Position numbers and translations under genes: made by a program. A stretch of DNA of 30,400 bases. Origin: Erysipelotrichaceae bacterium. Its GTDB lineage: Bacteria > Bacillota_I > Bacilli_A > Erysipelotrichales > Erysipelotrichaceae. Position 1 is the first letter of the stretch, and each line of letters begins with the position of its first letter. Of this stretch, positions 6,929-15,939 are shown piece by piece. Below the pieces are notes generated by a model that made no database searches, was not told the origin of the DNA, and worked only from the letters and a program-made list of their open reading frames with translations. Location of the stretch: contig DOUE01000035.1 of NCBI GenBank assembly GCA_003520745.1, positions 1 to 30,400 on the forward strand. The letters are read 5' to 3'.

Positions 6929-8284
6929 ATGAATGGAGTCGAGTTTTTATTCTCCGATATCTGGTCAAAGACCAAATCAATCATTAAGGATCACGAGAGC
7001 ATCGGGAAAATCATCTATGATACTTATTTCGACGATTCTAAACTTATTGATCTGAATTCGGACAAAGCGGTGATCGTCGTTCCTACCAACCTTCAAAAGA
7101 TGGTGCTTTCTCAACGCCTTGATTTAATTAGTCAATCCTTGGAAAAGGTTCTTAATCGTGCCGTTAGTTGCGAAGTCATCATGCAGAACAACCTTAAGAA
7201 AATCCAAATCGAAGACAGCAAACCTGAGCCATACAACGATTACCTTGAACAAGACAATGTCTTGCCCTTTTATACCTTCGATAACTTCGTTGTCGGACCT
7301 TCCAACAAGGAAGTTCATTCCGCGGCGCTTGCCTGTGCCTACAACCCGGGTAAATTTTACACCCCTTTATTCATTTTTGGGAATTCCGGGCTCGGAAAGA
7401 CCCATTTGGTCAACGCAATCGGGAATTACATTAAGAAAAACGATCCGGCTAAACGGGTATATTACACTTCCAGCAGCGATTTCGTAAGCAAAGTGGTCAA
7501 TTCCATTAAGAACAATTCAATCGAAGAATTCAAACGTTCGATGAACGAGTTGGATGTTTTGTTGGTGGATGACATTCAATTCTTAGCCGGAAAAGAGAAG
7601 TCGCATGAGATTTTCTTCCATATTTTCAACGAATTGGTCAACAACCGCAAGCAAATCGTACTCACCAGCGACCGGGATCCTTCGGAAATCAAGGGGTTGG
7701 AAGAACGGATGGTCAGCCGTTTCTCTTCCGGATTGTCCGTCGGGATCGATTCGCCTGAATTCGAGACATCATTGGCGATTTTGCGGTTTAAAATGGAAAA
7801 CCAAAGCATGGATGCCGGGATGATCGATGAAGAGGTTTTAAATTATATCGCGACAAACTTCTCAAAAGACGTCAGGAAACTTGAAGGGGCTCTAAATCGA
7901 TTGATTTTTTACTCCATCAATTTCGGGAATAATGAAAGAATTGACTTTAAAACAGCTTTGGGGGCTTTTAAAGGAAGCAGTAACGTCGATAAGAACGAAT
8001 TGAACGCGAATAAAATCAAACGGATCGTCGCGGACTACTATGGATTAACACGGCAACAACTGATTTCAAAGAGCCGGACGAAGAATATCGCCAACGCGAG
8101 ACATATCGCGATGTACCTCTGTCGCAAGACACTGGACCTTCCATTTATCCGGATCGGTGAAGAATTCGGCAAGCGAGACCACTCCACCGTCATGAACGCT
8201 TGCATGAAAGTTGAAGAGAATATCAAAAAAGATATCAACTTCAAGCAAGCACTTCTTGAAATAGAGCGACAGTTCACTCAATAG
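6929..8284 (+). CDS. dnaA: Chromosomal replication initiator DnaA
   Basis: This 451-residue AAA+ initiator binds DnaA boxes and opens oriC. Domain I is residues 1-90, with a short linker to about 112. The AAA+ core has Walker A GNSGLGKTHL (151-160), Walker B LLVDDIQFLAG (211-221), sensor I TSDRDP, and the LEERMVSRFSSGL box VII. The C-terminal DNA-binding domain IV ends with GKRDHSTVMNACMKVEE, the DnaA signature. The ATG follows an AAAGGGG ribosome site. It is flanked by DnaA boxes on both sides, the bipartite arrangement typical of Bacillota. Confidence 0.98.
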   Translation: MNGVEFLFSDIWSKTKSIIKDHESIGKIIYDTYFDDSKLIDLNSDKAVIVVPTNLQKMVLSQRLDLISQSLEKVLNRAVSCEVIMQNNLKKIQIEDSKPEPYNDYLEQDNVLPFYTFDNFVVGPSNKEVHSAALACAYNPGKFYTPLFIFGNSGLGKTHLVNAIGNYIKKNDPAKRVYYTSSSDFVSKVVNSIKNNSIEEFKRSMNELDVLLVDDIQFLAGKEKSHEIFFHIFNELVNNRKQIVLTSDRDPSEIKGLEERMVSRFSSGLSVGIDSPEFETSLAILRFKMENQSMDAGMIDEEVLNYIATNFSKDVRKLEGALNRLIFYSINFGNNERIDFKTALGAFKGSSNVDKNELNANKIKRIVADYYGLTRQQLISKSRTKNIANARHIAMYLCRKTLDLPFIRIGEEFGKRDHSTVMNACMKVEENIKKDINFKQALLEIERQFTQ

Positions 8285-8434
8285 CTTGTTTTTTATCCAC
8301 ATCTTTGCACTTTCCTTCCACATGCAAAAGTGATAAAATAGTATTGTAAATAAAGGGTTTTCGAGCATTTATCCACACTATGAACAGTCTTAATAATTAT
8401 TATCTTCAGGATAATATAAAAGGAGGAAACCGGT
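8285..8434. other. oriC: Origin of replication, right part (oriC2) between dnaA and dnaN
   Basis: Two perfect DnaA boxes (8293-8301 and 8369-8377) lie in the same orientation, with a weaker site near 8316. The second is followed by an AT-rich stretch (about 8390-8422), a candidate DNA-unwinding element. By analogy with Bacillus subtilis, the opening site would be here rather than upstream of dnaA. The dnaN promoter and ribosome site share the region. Confidence 0.85.
8331..8339 (+). promoter_or_regulatory. Extended -10 promoter for dnaN
   Basis: TGATAAAAT (TG-n-TAAAAT) lies between the two DnaA boxes. There is no good -35 (TTTCCT at the expected place), which fits an extended -10 promoter. 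DnaA binding on both sides could regulate it. Confidence 0.55.
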
Positions 8435-9556
8435 ATGAATTTCAGAATTTCAAAACGCGTCTTCTATGGAGCCTTGGCCGCGGTGTCCCGTGCGATCGCC
8501 GCGAATTCGCCTCTTCCTTGGTTGACAGGCATCAAGATCGACGTCAAAGAGAACGAAATCTACTTGACCGGTAGCGATTCGGACATATCCATCCAACGTG
8601 TCCTGAAGAAAGAAGGCAATGACTTCGTGATGGATATCCGGGAAACCGGATCCATCGTCATCGAAGCGAAGTACATCCTTGAGATTGTCCGAAAGATCGA
8701 CGCGGACGAAATCGAACTTGAAGTCGTGGACGGACTGTTGACGAAAATCAGCGGACACTCGGCCGAATTCAACATCAACGGTATGAAGGCTTCCGAATAT
8801 CCCAGTATCGATTTTTCGAAGCCGTCGAAACAATTCGAAATCGATGCGGACGTCTTATTGAAAATCATTACACAGACTGGTTTTGCGACCAGCGACAAAG
8901 AAACCAGACCGGTATTGACCGGCGTCAACTTCAAATGCGACGGATCGAAACTGGAATGTGTCGCGACCGATAGTTATCGCTTGGCGAAGAAGACGGTCAT
9001 TCTCTCGGGTGAGAACCATTTCAACATCACGATCCCCGCAAAGAGTTTAGGCGAAGTCGCAAAGACGATCGAACGCGAAGGGAAAGTCCTTATCTGCGTC
9101 TCGGATAAAAAAGCACAGTTCTGGATCGATTCGACGGTTATCCAAACCCGTTTGATCGACGGACTCTATCCGGAAACAGGAAGGTTGATTCCGACCGAAT
9201 TCTTGTATGAATTGACCTTGGATGCCCGGGATATGCTGAATGCGATTGACCGTGCTTCCTTCATCAAGAGCGAAGGGATTTCCATTATCAAGCTGAGTGC
9301 CAGTTCCAATGAAATCATCATCTCCAGTAAATCGCAGGAAGTAGGATCTTCCATGGAAAAACTGGATGTCATCCAATATACCGGAAAACCGCTTGAAATC
9401 TCGTTTAGCGGACGTTATGTCTTCGATGCGATCCGTGTTTTGGCGGGTTCGGTCGTGAAAATCGAGTTTAGCGGAGAGATGAAACCGTTCGTCATCCGCA
9501 ATGTCGACGACGACTCGATTCTGCAGTTGATCTTGCCTGTACGTACCTACTCCTAA
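8435..9556 (+). CDS. dnaN: DNA polymerase III beta subunit (sliding clamp)
   Basis: This 373-residue clamp tethers the replicative polymerase to DNA as a ring dimer. The N-terminus MNFRISKRVFYGALAAVSRA, the middle-domain start ETRPVLTGVNF, and the C-terminal LQLILPVRTYS (variant of the usual MPMR end) are family hallmarks. It has three beta-clamp domains of about 120 residues. An AAAGGAGG ribosome site is well placed. A strong terminator follows, so dnaN transcripts largely end before yaaA, which has its own promoter. Confidence 0.97.
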   Translation: MNFRISKRVFYGALAAVSRAIAANSPLPWLTGIKIDVKENEIYLTGSDSDISIQRVLKKEGNDFVMDIRETGSIVIEAKYILEIVRKIDADEIELEVVDGLLTKISGHSAEFNINGMKASEYPSIDFSKPSKQFEIDADVLLKIITQTGFATSDKETRPVLTGVNFKCDGSKLECVATDSYRLAKKTVILSGENHFNITIPAKSLGEVAKTIEREGKVLICVSDKKAQFWIDSTVIQTRLIDGLYPETGRLIPTEFLYELTLDARDMLNAIDRASFIKSEGISIIKLSASSNEIIISSKSQEVGSSMEKLDVIQYTGKPLEISFSGRYVFDAIRVLAGSVVKIEFSGEMKPFVIRNVDDDSILQLILPVRTYS

Positions 9557-9565
9557 GCAGAATTT

Positions 9566-9589
9566 GCCCCTAACAATAGGGGCTTTTTT
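9566..9589 (+). terminator. Terminator after dnaN
   Basis: A perfect 7-bp stem GCCCCTA / TAGGGGC with an ACAA loop is followed by six T. Confidence 0.92.
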
Positions 9590-9590
9590 G

Positions 9591-9599
9591 TGGTAAAAT
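9591..9599 (+). promoter_or_regulatory. Extended -10 promoter for yaaA-recF-gyrB-gyrA
   Basis: TGGTAAAAT (TG-n-TAAAAT) directly follows the dnaN terminator. It would restart transcription for the yaaA-recF-gyrB-gyrA unit; the next clear terminator is after gyrA. Confidence 0.55.
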
Positions 9600-9633
9600 A
9601 GAAGAGGTAGGAAACGAAAGGAAGGTCGACGCG

Positions 9634-9837
9634 ATGATCAAAATCACAACCGAATTCATCACTCTTGGACAGTTTCTGAAGATGACCGATTGGATCGATT
9701 CGGGCGGTCAGGCGAAGATCGCCGTGAAGACATTGAAGATCTTCGTCAACAATGAAAAAGAAGACCGGAGAGGGCGAAAACTTTATCCGGGAGATGAAAT
9801 CAAAGTCGAAGGGAAAGCCTATCGAATCGATAAATGA
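9634..9837 (+). CDS. yaaA: S4-domain RNA-binding protein YaaA
   Basis: A 67-residue protein consisting of one S4 RNA-binding domain: FITLGQFLKMTDWIDSGGQA, then VNNEKEDRRGRKLYPGDEIK. This is the small protein found between dnaN and recF in most Bacillota, likely involved in ribosome-related RNA binding; its precise role is not settled. The stop overlaps the recF start by four bases (ATGA), so the two are translationally coupled. The ribosome site is a GGAAGG-type sequence upstream. Confidence 0.93.
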   Translation: MIKITTEFITLGQFLKMTDWIDSGGQAKIAVKTLKIFVNNEKEDRRGRKLYPGDEIKVEGKAYRIDK

Positions 9838-10928
9838 GAATCACTTCGCTGACGCTGCGTAACTTTCGCAATTATGCGTCGTGCTCCATCAACCTCAATG
9901 AAGGGGTGACGTTGTTTCTTGGAAGCAACGCCCAAGGGAAGACGAATTTGCTGGAAGCGGTCTACCTATTGTCGACGACACGATCCCATCGGGTTTACGA
10001 GGAATCCCAATGCATAAAGCGCGGTGAATCGGCTGCGAATCTAGGGGTTCAGGTTGAAGAAGAAGGGGGTCGTTTTATGTTGGGGGCGGTGTTGCATCCT
10101 GAGGGGAAATCCTTACTTTATCAGAACCAGCCGTTGAAGAGGACAAGCGAGTTTATCGGGAAGTTGAATGCGGTGATGTTCTCTCCGAGCGATATGGATT
10201 TGTTCGAAGCGTCGCCTCGGGAGAGACGTAAATTGATGGATGTGGAGATGGGAAAAATTTCCTTGCCGTATTTGAGTCATTTAAACCGATATCAAAAGGT
10301 ATTGAAGGAACGTAATGCGTATCTGAAAGAGAAGAGCATCGATCCTTCCTACTTGGAAGTGTTGACCAAACAATGCATCGATACGCAAATCGAGATGATC
10401 GAATTGAGATATCGTTTCATCGATGACCTTAACGAGCATCTGCAAGACTATTTCACGAAGATTTCCGCTTCGGACGTCAAAGTCGAAGCCGAATATAAAG
10501 CGCCGGTCGAGAGCCGGGAGAATCTTGAACAGCAGTTGACGGAAAAGTTCGCCAAGAGTCTGGAGAGGGACTTGACCTTCAGACAGACACATCTAGGCGT
10601 GCATCGCGACGACATCGCGTTTACGATGGAAGGGGTCGCGGTCGAGAACATCGCATCGCAGGGGCAAAAGAGAGTGTTGATCCTTGCGATCAAGTGTTCC
10701 TTGATCGCGATGATTGAGAAACGCACCGGGAGAAAACCGGTCGTGCTCTTGGACGACGTGTTGAGCGAATTGGATGCGGTGCGTCGTAAAGCGTTGTTTA
10801 TGGCGTTGGATCCGACGTTACAGACCTTGATCACCACCACCGACCTCGAAGATGTGAGGGAATGGGTGAGAAGCAAGGCGACGGTCTACGTCGTGGATAA
10901 CGGAAAGATATTCGAAAGGAGGACTTAA
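9834..10928 (+). CDS. recF: DNA replication and repair protein RecF
   Basis: This 364-residue SMC-like ATPase helps load RecA at gapped DNA. Walker A is GSNAQGKTNLLE (from Gly30), the ABC signature region is seen as ASQGQKRVLILAIK (around residue 275), and Walker B is VVLLDDVLSELDAVRR (around 302-317), followed by a TTTDLED motif. It has normal length and order. It overlaps yaaA and ends one base before the gyrB ATG, with the gyrB ribosome site inside its last codons. Confidence 0.97.
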   Translation: MRITSLTLRNFRNYASCSINLNEGVTLFLGSNAQGKTNLLEAVYLLSTTRSHRVYEESQCIKRGESAANLGVQVEEEGGRFMLGAVLHPEGKSLLYQNQPLKRTSEFIGKLNAVMFSPSDMDLFEASPRERRKLMDVEMGKISLPYLSHLNRYQKVLKERNAYLKEKSIDPSYLEVLTKQCIDTQIEMIELRYRFIDDLNEHLQDYFTKISASDVKVEAEYKAPVESRENLEQQLTEKFAKSLERDLTFRQTHLGVHRDDIAFTMEGVAVENIASQGQKRVLILAIKCSLIAMIEKRTGRKPVVLLDDVLSELDAVRRKALFMALDPTLQTLITTTDLEDVREWVRSKATVYVVDNGKIFERRT

Positions 10929-10929
10929 C

Positions 10930-12846
10930 ATGAACGAACATGTGGAACATTCCTATACAGCCGACGATATACAAGTGTTGGAAGGGTTGGAAGCGGTACG
11001 CAAACGGCCGGGGATGTATATCGGCACGACGTCGCTGAGGGGTCTGCATCATTTGGTTTGGGAAATCGTCGACAATGCGATCGATGAAGCGTTGGCAGGT
11101 TGGGCGGATCGGATTTCCGTCCTGGTCGACAAGAATAACATCGTTACGGTCGAGGACAACGGGAGAGGGATGCCGGTAGGGATCCATGAGAAAACCGGGA
11201 AGTCGTCGGTCGAGACGATTTTTACCGTGCTTCATGCCGGAGGAAAGTTCGGTGGAGGGGCATACAAAGTTTCCGGAGGGCTCCACGGGGTCGGTGCGTC
11301 GGTTGTCAACGCACTTTCGGAGTATTTGGAAGTCTATATCCACCTCAACGGGAAAGTCCATTACATGCGCTTTGAGAACGGCGGGACGGCGGTCGAGGAT
11401 TTGAAGATCATCGGGGATACCGATAAGCACGGGTCGATCGTACGGTTCAAAGCCGATCCGGCCATTTTCAAGGAGACATTGGATTATGACCACGATACCC
11501 TTCGTGATCGTCTGCAGCAACTTGCTTTCCTGAATAAAGGTATCGAAATCATCTTTACGGACGAAAGGGTCGAAACCAATCAAACCGTAACCTATATTTA
11601 CCGCGGAGGGATCAACGAGTACGTCAAGTTCCTCAATAAAAACAAGGCACCGATCCATACCGAACCGGTTTATGTGGAAGGGGAAGAGGAAGGGATCCAG
11701 GTCGAAGTCGCCATGCAGTACAACGACGGCTACGTCCCCAACATCTATTCGTTCTGCAACAACATCAATACCCATGAGGGCGGTACCCATGAAGAGGGAT
11801 TCCGTCTTGCGTTGACGCGGGTCATCAACAATTACGCCAAAGACAACAACCTGATGAAAAAGGACGAAGAAGGCTTGCTGGGGGAGGACGTACGTGAAGG
11901 GTTGACGGCGATCATCTCCGTAAAACACCCGGATCCGCAGTACGAGGGACAGACGAAGACGAAACTCGGCAACGGGGAAGTCCGTAAGATCGTTTCGTCC
12001 GTGTTTGCGGACCAATTGGAGCGTTTCCTGCTGGAAAACCCGGTTGAAGCGAAGATTATCTGCGAAAAGTCGATCATCGCCTCAAAGGCCCGGATGGCGG
12101 CGAAGAAGGCACGTGAACTGACCCGTCGTAAAGGCGTGTTGGAGGTTTCGAGTCTACCCGGGAAACTGGCGGACTGCGCATGCCGCGACCCTCGCCTCAG
12201 TGAAATCTATCTCGTCGAAGGTGATTCCGCCGGAGGTTCGGCGAAAATGGGACGCAGCCGTGAATTCCAGGCGATCCTTCCCTTGCGCGGCAAGGTCATC
12301 AACGTCGAGAAAGCCCGATTGCATAAAATCTTCGACAACAATGAAATCCGTTCGATGCTGACGGCGTTTGGCTGCGGGATCGGCGACGAGTTGGATGTCG
12401 ATAAGCTCCGTTACCACAAAATCATCATCATGACCGACGCCGACGTCGACGGCGCGCATATCCGTACTTTGCTTTTAACGTTTTTCTATCGGTTCTTGAA
12501 GACCTTGATCGAAGAAGGGTACATCTACATCGCGCAACCGCCGCTCTATAAAGTCCAAAAAGGGAATCTCGTCCGTTATGCCTACAGCGATAACGAACTC
12601 GAGGAAGTGAAGAAGGAAATCGGCGATCGATACAACATCCAACGGTACAAAGGGTTGGGGGAAATGAATCCCGAACAGTTGTGGGAGACCACCATGGATC
12701 CCGAAGTACGTACGTTGATCAAGGTATCCGTCGAAAACGCGATGGAAGCCGACATGGTCTTTGACATGCTGATGGGGGACGAAGTCGAGCCGAGGCGCAA
12801 CTTCATCACCGAGAACGCGCATTTCGTCAAGAATCTGGATATTTAA
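10930..12846 (+). CDS. gyrB: DNA gyrase subunit B
   Basis: This is the 638-residue ATPase subunit of DNA gyrase. The GHKL ATP site is complete: EIVDNAIDEA (Glu45, Asn49), EDNGRGMPVG (Asp76) and the glycine lid around 103-121. The TOPRIM domain has VEGDSAGGS with catalytic Glu430 and the metal triad TDADVDG (Asp503, Asp505, Asp507). The C-terminal QRYKGLGEMNPEQLWETTM contacts GyrA. A GGAGG ribosome site overlaps the recF end. It forms a unit with gyrA, 12 bases downstream. It fits GyrB rather than ParE by context next to gyrA and recF. Confidence 0.97.
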   Translation: MNEHVEHSYTADDIQVLEGLEAVRKRPGMYIGTTSLRGLHHLVWEIVDNAIDEALAGWADRISVLVDKNNIVTVEDNGRGMPVGIHEKTGKSSVETIFTVLHAGGKFGGGAYKVSGGLHGVGASVVNALSEYLEVYIHLNGKVHYMRFENGGTAVEDLKIIGDTDKHGSIVRFKADPAIFKETLDYDHDTLRDRLQQLAFLNKGIEIIFTDERVETNQTVTYIYRGGINEYVKFLNKNKAPIHTEPVYVEGEEEGIQVEVAMQYNDGYVPNIYSFCNNINTHEGGTHEEGFRLALTRVINNYAKDNNLMKKDEEGLLGEDVREGLTAIISVKHPDPQYEGQTKTKLGNGEVRKIVSSVFADQLERFLLENPVEAKIICEKSIIASKARMAAKKARELTRRKGVLEVSSLPGKLADCACRDPRLSEIYLVEGDSAGGSAKMGRSREFQAILPLRGKVINVEKARLHKIFDNNEIRSMLTAFGCGIGDELDVDKLRYHKIIIMTDADVDGAHIRTLLLTFFYRFLKTLIEEGYIYIAQPPLYKVQKGNLVRYAYSDNELEEVKKEIGDRYNIQRYKGLGEMNPEQLWETTMDPEVRTLIKVSVENAMEADMVFDMLMGDEVEPRRNFITENAHFVKNLDI

Positions 12847-12858
12847 GGAGGAATGGAC

Positions 12859-15393
12859 ATGGAAGAAAACAATACGTTTGACAAAATAAAACATGTGAAT
12901 ATCACCTCCGAGATGAAGACGTCCTTCTTGGACTATGCGATGAGCGTCATCGTTTCACGTGCCTTGCCGGATGTCCGGGATGGACTGAAACCGGTTCACC
13001 GCCGGATTCTGTATGCGATGAACGATTTAGGCATGCATAGCGACAAACCGTTTAAGAAATCCGCCCGTATCGTCGGGGAAGTCATCGGTAAGTACCATCC
13101 CCACGGCGACGTGGCGGTCTACGATACGATGGTCCGGATGGCCCAGGAGTTTTCATACCGCTACATGTTGGTGGACGGACACGGAAACTTCGGCTCGATC
13201 GACGGCGACGGTGCGGCGGCGATGCGTTATACCGAAGCGCGCATGTCGAAGATCGCGATGGAATTGCTGCGGGATATTCAGAAAGATACGATCGATTTCC
13301 AAGACAACTATGACGGCGAGGAGCAAGAACCGGTGGTTCTGCCGGCGCGTTTCCCCAACCTGCTTGTCAACGGGGCGACCGGGATCGCGGTCGGGATGGC
13401 CACCAACATCCCTCCGCACAATATCGGGGAAGTCATCGATGCGACCATCGCGGTCATGGAGAATCCCGAGATCACCGTCTTGGAATTGATGGAAAATTAT
13501 ATCAGCGGACCGGATTTTCCGACCGGGGCGTATATTTTAGGTCGTGCCGGGATCAAACAAGCGTTTGAAACAGGAAGAGGATCCTTGGTCATCCGCAGTA
13601 AGGTGGATGTCGAAGAGCTGCCTAACGGGAAAAAGATGCTGATCGTGACGGAAGTCCCGTATCAGGTAAACAAGGCCATGATGGTCGAGAAGATCGCCCA
13701 GCTTGTCCGCGATAAAGCCATCGAAGGCATCACCGATTTGCGTGATGAATCCAACCGCGAGGGGATCCGTGTCGTGATCGAGCTACGCAGGGATGTCCAA
13801 ACCGAAGTCATCTTGAACCAACTTTACCGAATGACGTCCTTACAGACGACCTTCGGGGTGAATACTCTGGCTCTGGTCAACGGCGCTCCGAAACAATTGG
13901 GATTGAAGGCGGTTTTACAGTACTATGTCGACCACCAGGTCGAAGTCATCGTACGTCGTACGAAATACGATTTGGTCAAGGCGAAAGAACGCGCCCATAT
14001 TTTGGAAGGGTTGCGCATCGCGTTGGATCATATCGATGAAATCATATCGATCATCCGTTCAAGCAAAGACGATACTACGGCTCAGACGAACTTGATGGAG
14101 CGGTTTAGTCTCAGCGAGATCCAGGCGAAAGCCATCCTCGAGATGCGTCTGCGCCGGTTGACCGGATTGGAACGACAGAAGGTCGAAGACGAGTACAACG
14201 AACTGTTGGTCGTCATCACCGATTTGAACGACATCCTAGCGAACCATTACCGCGTCGTGACGATCATCAAGGAAGAATTGATGGAAATCAGGCGTCGTTT
14301 CAATGATCCGCGCCGCAGTGAAATTATCGATGCGGACTTGGATATGCAGGACGAAGACTTGATTCCGGTGGAAGACGTGGTCATTACGATGACGGTCAAC
14401 GGATACATCAAGCGTACGACCATCGATACCTATCAGACGCAAAACCGCGGAGGGAAGGGCATCAAAGGCATGGCGGTGAACGAGGACGACGTCGTCGACC
14501 AGTTCCTTACCATGAGTTCGCATGACTTCCTGATGGTGTTCACCAATTTCGGGAAAGTCTACCGTATGAAGGGATATCGCATCCCGCAGGCCAGCCGGAC
14601 ATCCAAAGGACTGCCGATCGTCAATCTGATCGGATTGGATAAAGAAGAGAAAGTACGTGCGTTGGTTGCGCTGAAGCCTGAAAACACCGGTGCCTATCTG
14701 TTCTTTGCGACACTGCAAGGGATCGTCAAGCGCGTTCATGCGTCGGAATTCGAATCGATCCGTCAGTCCGGGAAAATCGCGATCAGCCTGCGTGAAGACG
14801 ATGAACTCGTCGCGGTCAAGGCGACCAGCGGCGATGACGAAATCATCATCGCGGGAGCCAACGGGAAAGCCGTACGATTCAATGAAAACGATGTCCGACC
14901 GATGGGTCGAAACGCAGCCGGTGTCCGCGGATTCAACGTGGACGGAAGCACGGTCGTCGGGATGGCGACCGATAAGGAAGGGTCCTACATTCTTGCGGTG
15001 ACGCAGAAGGGTTACGGAAAGAAATCCGCATTGGAAGACTACCGTTTGACCAATCGTGGCGCCAAAGGGGTAAAAACCATCCAAATCACGGATAAGAACG
15101 GATCGTTGGTCGTCGTGAAGGCCGTCAACGGGGATGAAGACCTGTTGATCGTCACCAATGAAGGGATCATCATCCGGATCAATCTGGAAAAAGTCGGCAT
15201 CTACGGACGGAATACCCAAGGGGTCAAGCTGATCACCGTCGGGGAAGACAACGGGGTTTCCATGGCGGCCGTCGTGGAGAAGGATGAAGAAGCCGAAACC
15301 GTCGAACCGGAAGTCATGGATGAACCGATCGAAGAGATCGCGGAAACCGTCGACGATGCGAACGAAGTCGTAGAAGAGATCGAACAAGAGTAA
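12859..15393 (+). CDS. gyrA: DNA gyrase subunit A
   Basis: This 844-residue DNA-cleaving subunit has its catalytic tyrosine in AAMRYTEARMSK (Tyr124). The ATG at 12859 is preferred over 12853 because the TAAGGAGG ribosome site is only one base from the earlier ATG. The C-terminal wrapping domain carries a GyrA box QNRGGKG (528-534), which separates gyrase from topoisomerase IV, and the six-bladed repeats follow. The last 40 residues are an acidic tail. In the quinolone-binding loop HPHGDVAVYD, Val85 stands where E. coli has Ser83. A terminator follows at once. Confidence 0.97.
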   Translation: MEENNTFDKIKHVNITSEMKTSFLDYAMSVIVSRALPDVRDGLKPVHRRILYAMNDLGMHSDKPFKKSARIVGEVIGKYHPHGDVAVYDTMVRMAQEFSYRYMLVDGHGNFGSIDGDGAAAMRYTEARMSKIAMELLRDIQKDTIDFQDNYDGEEQEPVVLPARFPNLLVNGATGIAVGMATNIPPHNIGEVIDATIAVMENPEITVLELMENYISGPDFPTGAYILGRAGIKQAFETGRGSLVIRSKVDVEELPNGKKMLIVTEVPYQVNKAMMVEKIAQLVRDKAIEGITDLRDESNREGIRVVIELRRDVQTEVILNQLYRMTSLQTTFGVNTLALVNGAPKQLGLKAVLQYYVDHQVEVIVRRTKYDLVKAKERAHILEGLRIALDHIDEIISIIRSSKDDTTAQTNLMERFSLSEIQAKAILEMRLRRLTGLERQKVEDEYNELLVVITDLNDILANHYRVVTIIKEELMEIRRRFNDPRRSEIIDADLDMQDEDLIPVEDVVITMTVNGYIKRTTIDTYQTQNRGGKGIKGMAVNEDDVVDQFLTMSSHDFLMVFTNFGKVYRMKGYRIPQASRTSKGLPIVNLIGLDKEEKVRALVALKPENTGAYLFFATLQGIVKRVHASEFESIRQSGKIAISLREDDELVAVKATSGDDEIIIAGANGKAVRFNENDVRPMGRNAAGVRGFNVDGSTVVGMATDKEGSYILAVTQKGYGKKSALEDYRLTNRGAKGVKTIQITDKNGSLVVVKAVNGDEDLLIVTNEGIIIRINLEKVGIYGRNTQGVKLITVGEDNGVSMAAVVEKDEEAETVEPEVMDEPIEEIAETVDDANEVVEEIEQE

Positions 15394-15417
15394 AGAGGCC
15401 CTCGAGCCTCTTTTTTT
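15393..15417. terminator. Terminator after gyrA, shared with convergent GNAT gene
   Basis: Stem AAGAGGC / GCCTCTT with loop CCTCGA, then seven T on the plus strand. The opposite strand has a shorter T-run, so it is a weaker terminator for the GNAT gene, whose stop lies at 15416-15418. Confidence 0.9.
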
Positions 15418-15931
15418 AGCATTGGATCCAATATCGCTGCATCATTTTCCCATCATTCATCACTTCGTTCTCCAACACCCCGCCTTGCGACATAATCGTA
15501 CGGGCGGAAGCAAGATTGTCTTGATCGCAAGTGATCAGTACACGATCTAGCTTGAGATCTTTGCATTTCTGCAACGCCAGCCCCAACATTTCCTTGGCAT
15601 ACCCCTTACGACGTTCCGATTTACGGATACTGTAGCCGATATGTCCGCCGAATTGAAACATATACTCATTCAGGGTATGGCGGATGTCGATGATTCCGAC
15701 GATCTTGCCGTCTTCGATGCGTTGGGCGAAGTAAGTGGTTGCGAGAACGCGGCCAGGTCGCAGCGTTTCGATCTTTTCATTATCCTTGAGCGCACTCAAC
15801 CACTCTTCAAAAGATGTCGCTTCGGTCAACCCGGCGCTTCCGTGGATTCTTTCATCGTTTGATTTGAACTCGGACTGATAATCCAAAGTCTCTTTCCGTA
15901 GAGTTTCATCGATTTCGATTAATTTAAGCAT
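15416..15931 (-). CDS. GNAT-family N-acetyltransferase
   Basis: A 171-residue protein with the GNAT fold. The acetyl-CoA pyrophosphate loop is seen as GYSIRKSERRKGYAKEML (the RRKGYA segment is the R/Q-x-x-G-x-G/A motif), preceded by a GIIDIRHTLNE strand and followed by VLITCDQDNLASARTIMSQGG. This pattern is close to the RimJ/YjcK-like group that acetylates proteins or small molecules; the substrate is unknown. A GGAGGAACC ribosome site overlaps the stop of the EamA gene upstream, so the two genes are one operon running against the gyrase transcript. Confidence 0.9.
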   Translation of the reverse strand: MLKLIEIDETLRKETLDYQSEFKSNDERIHGSAGLTEATSFEEWLSALKDNEKIETLRPGRVLATTYFAQRIEDGKIVGIIDIRHTLNEYMFQFGGHIGYSIRKSERRKGYAKEMLGLALQKCKDLKLDRVLITCDQDNLASARTIMSQGGVLENEVMNDGKMMQRYWIQC

Positions 15932-15939
15932 GGTTCCTC

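Noticed and set aside
10831..12015. A 394-codon open frame on the minus strand opposite recF/gyrB
   Set aside because: It is antisense to clear recF and gyrB sequence, has no ribosome site or family motif, and reads as the codon-shadow of those genes.
14236..15387. A 383-codon open frame on the minus strand opposite gyrA
   Set aside because: Its repetitive Asp/Phe/His-rich translation is typical of an antisense shadow; gyrA on the other strand is certain.
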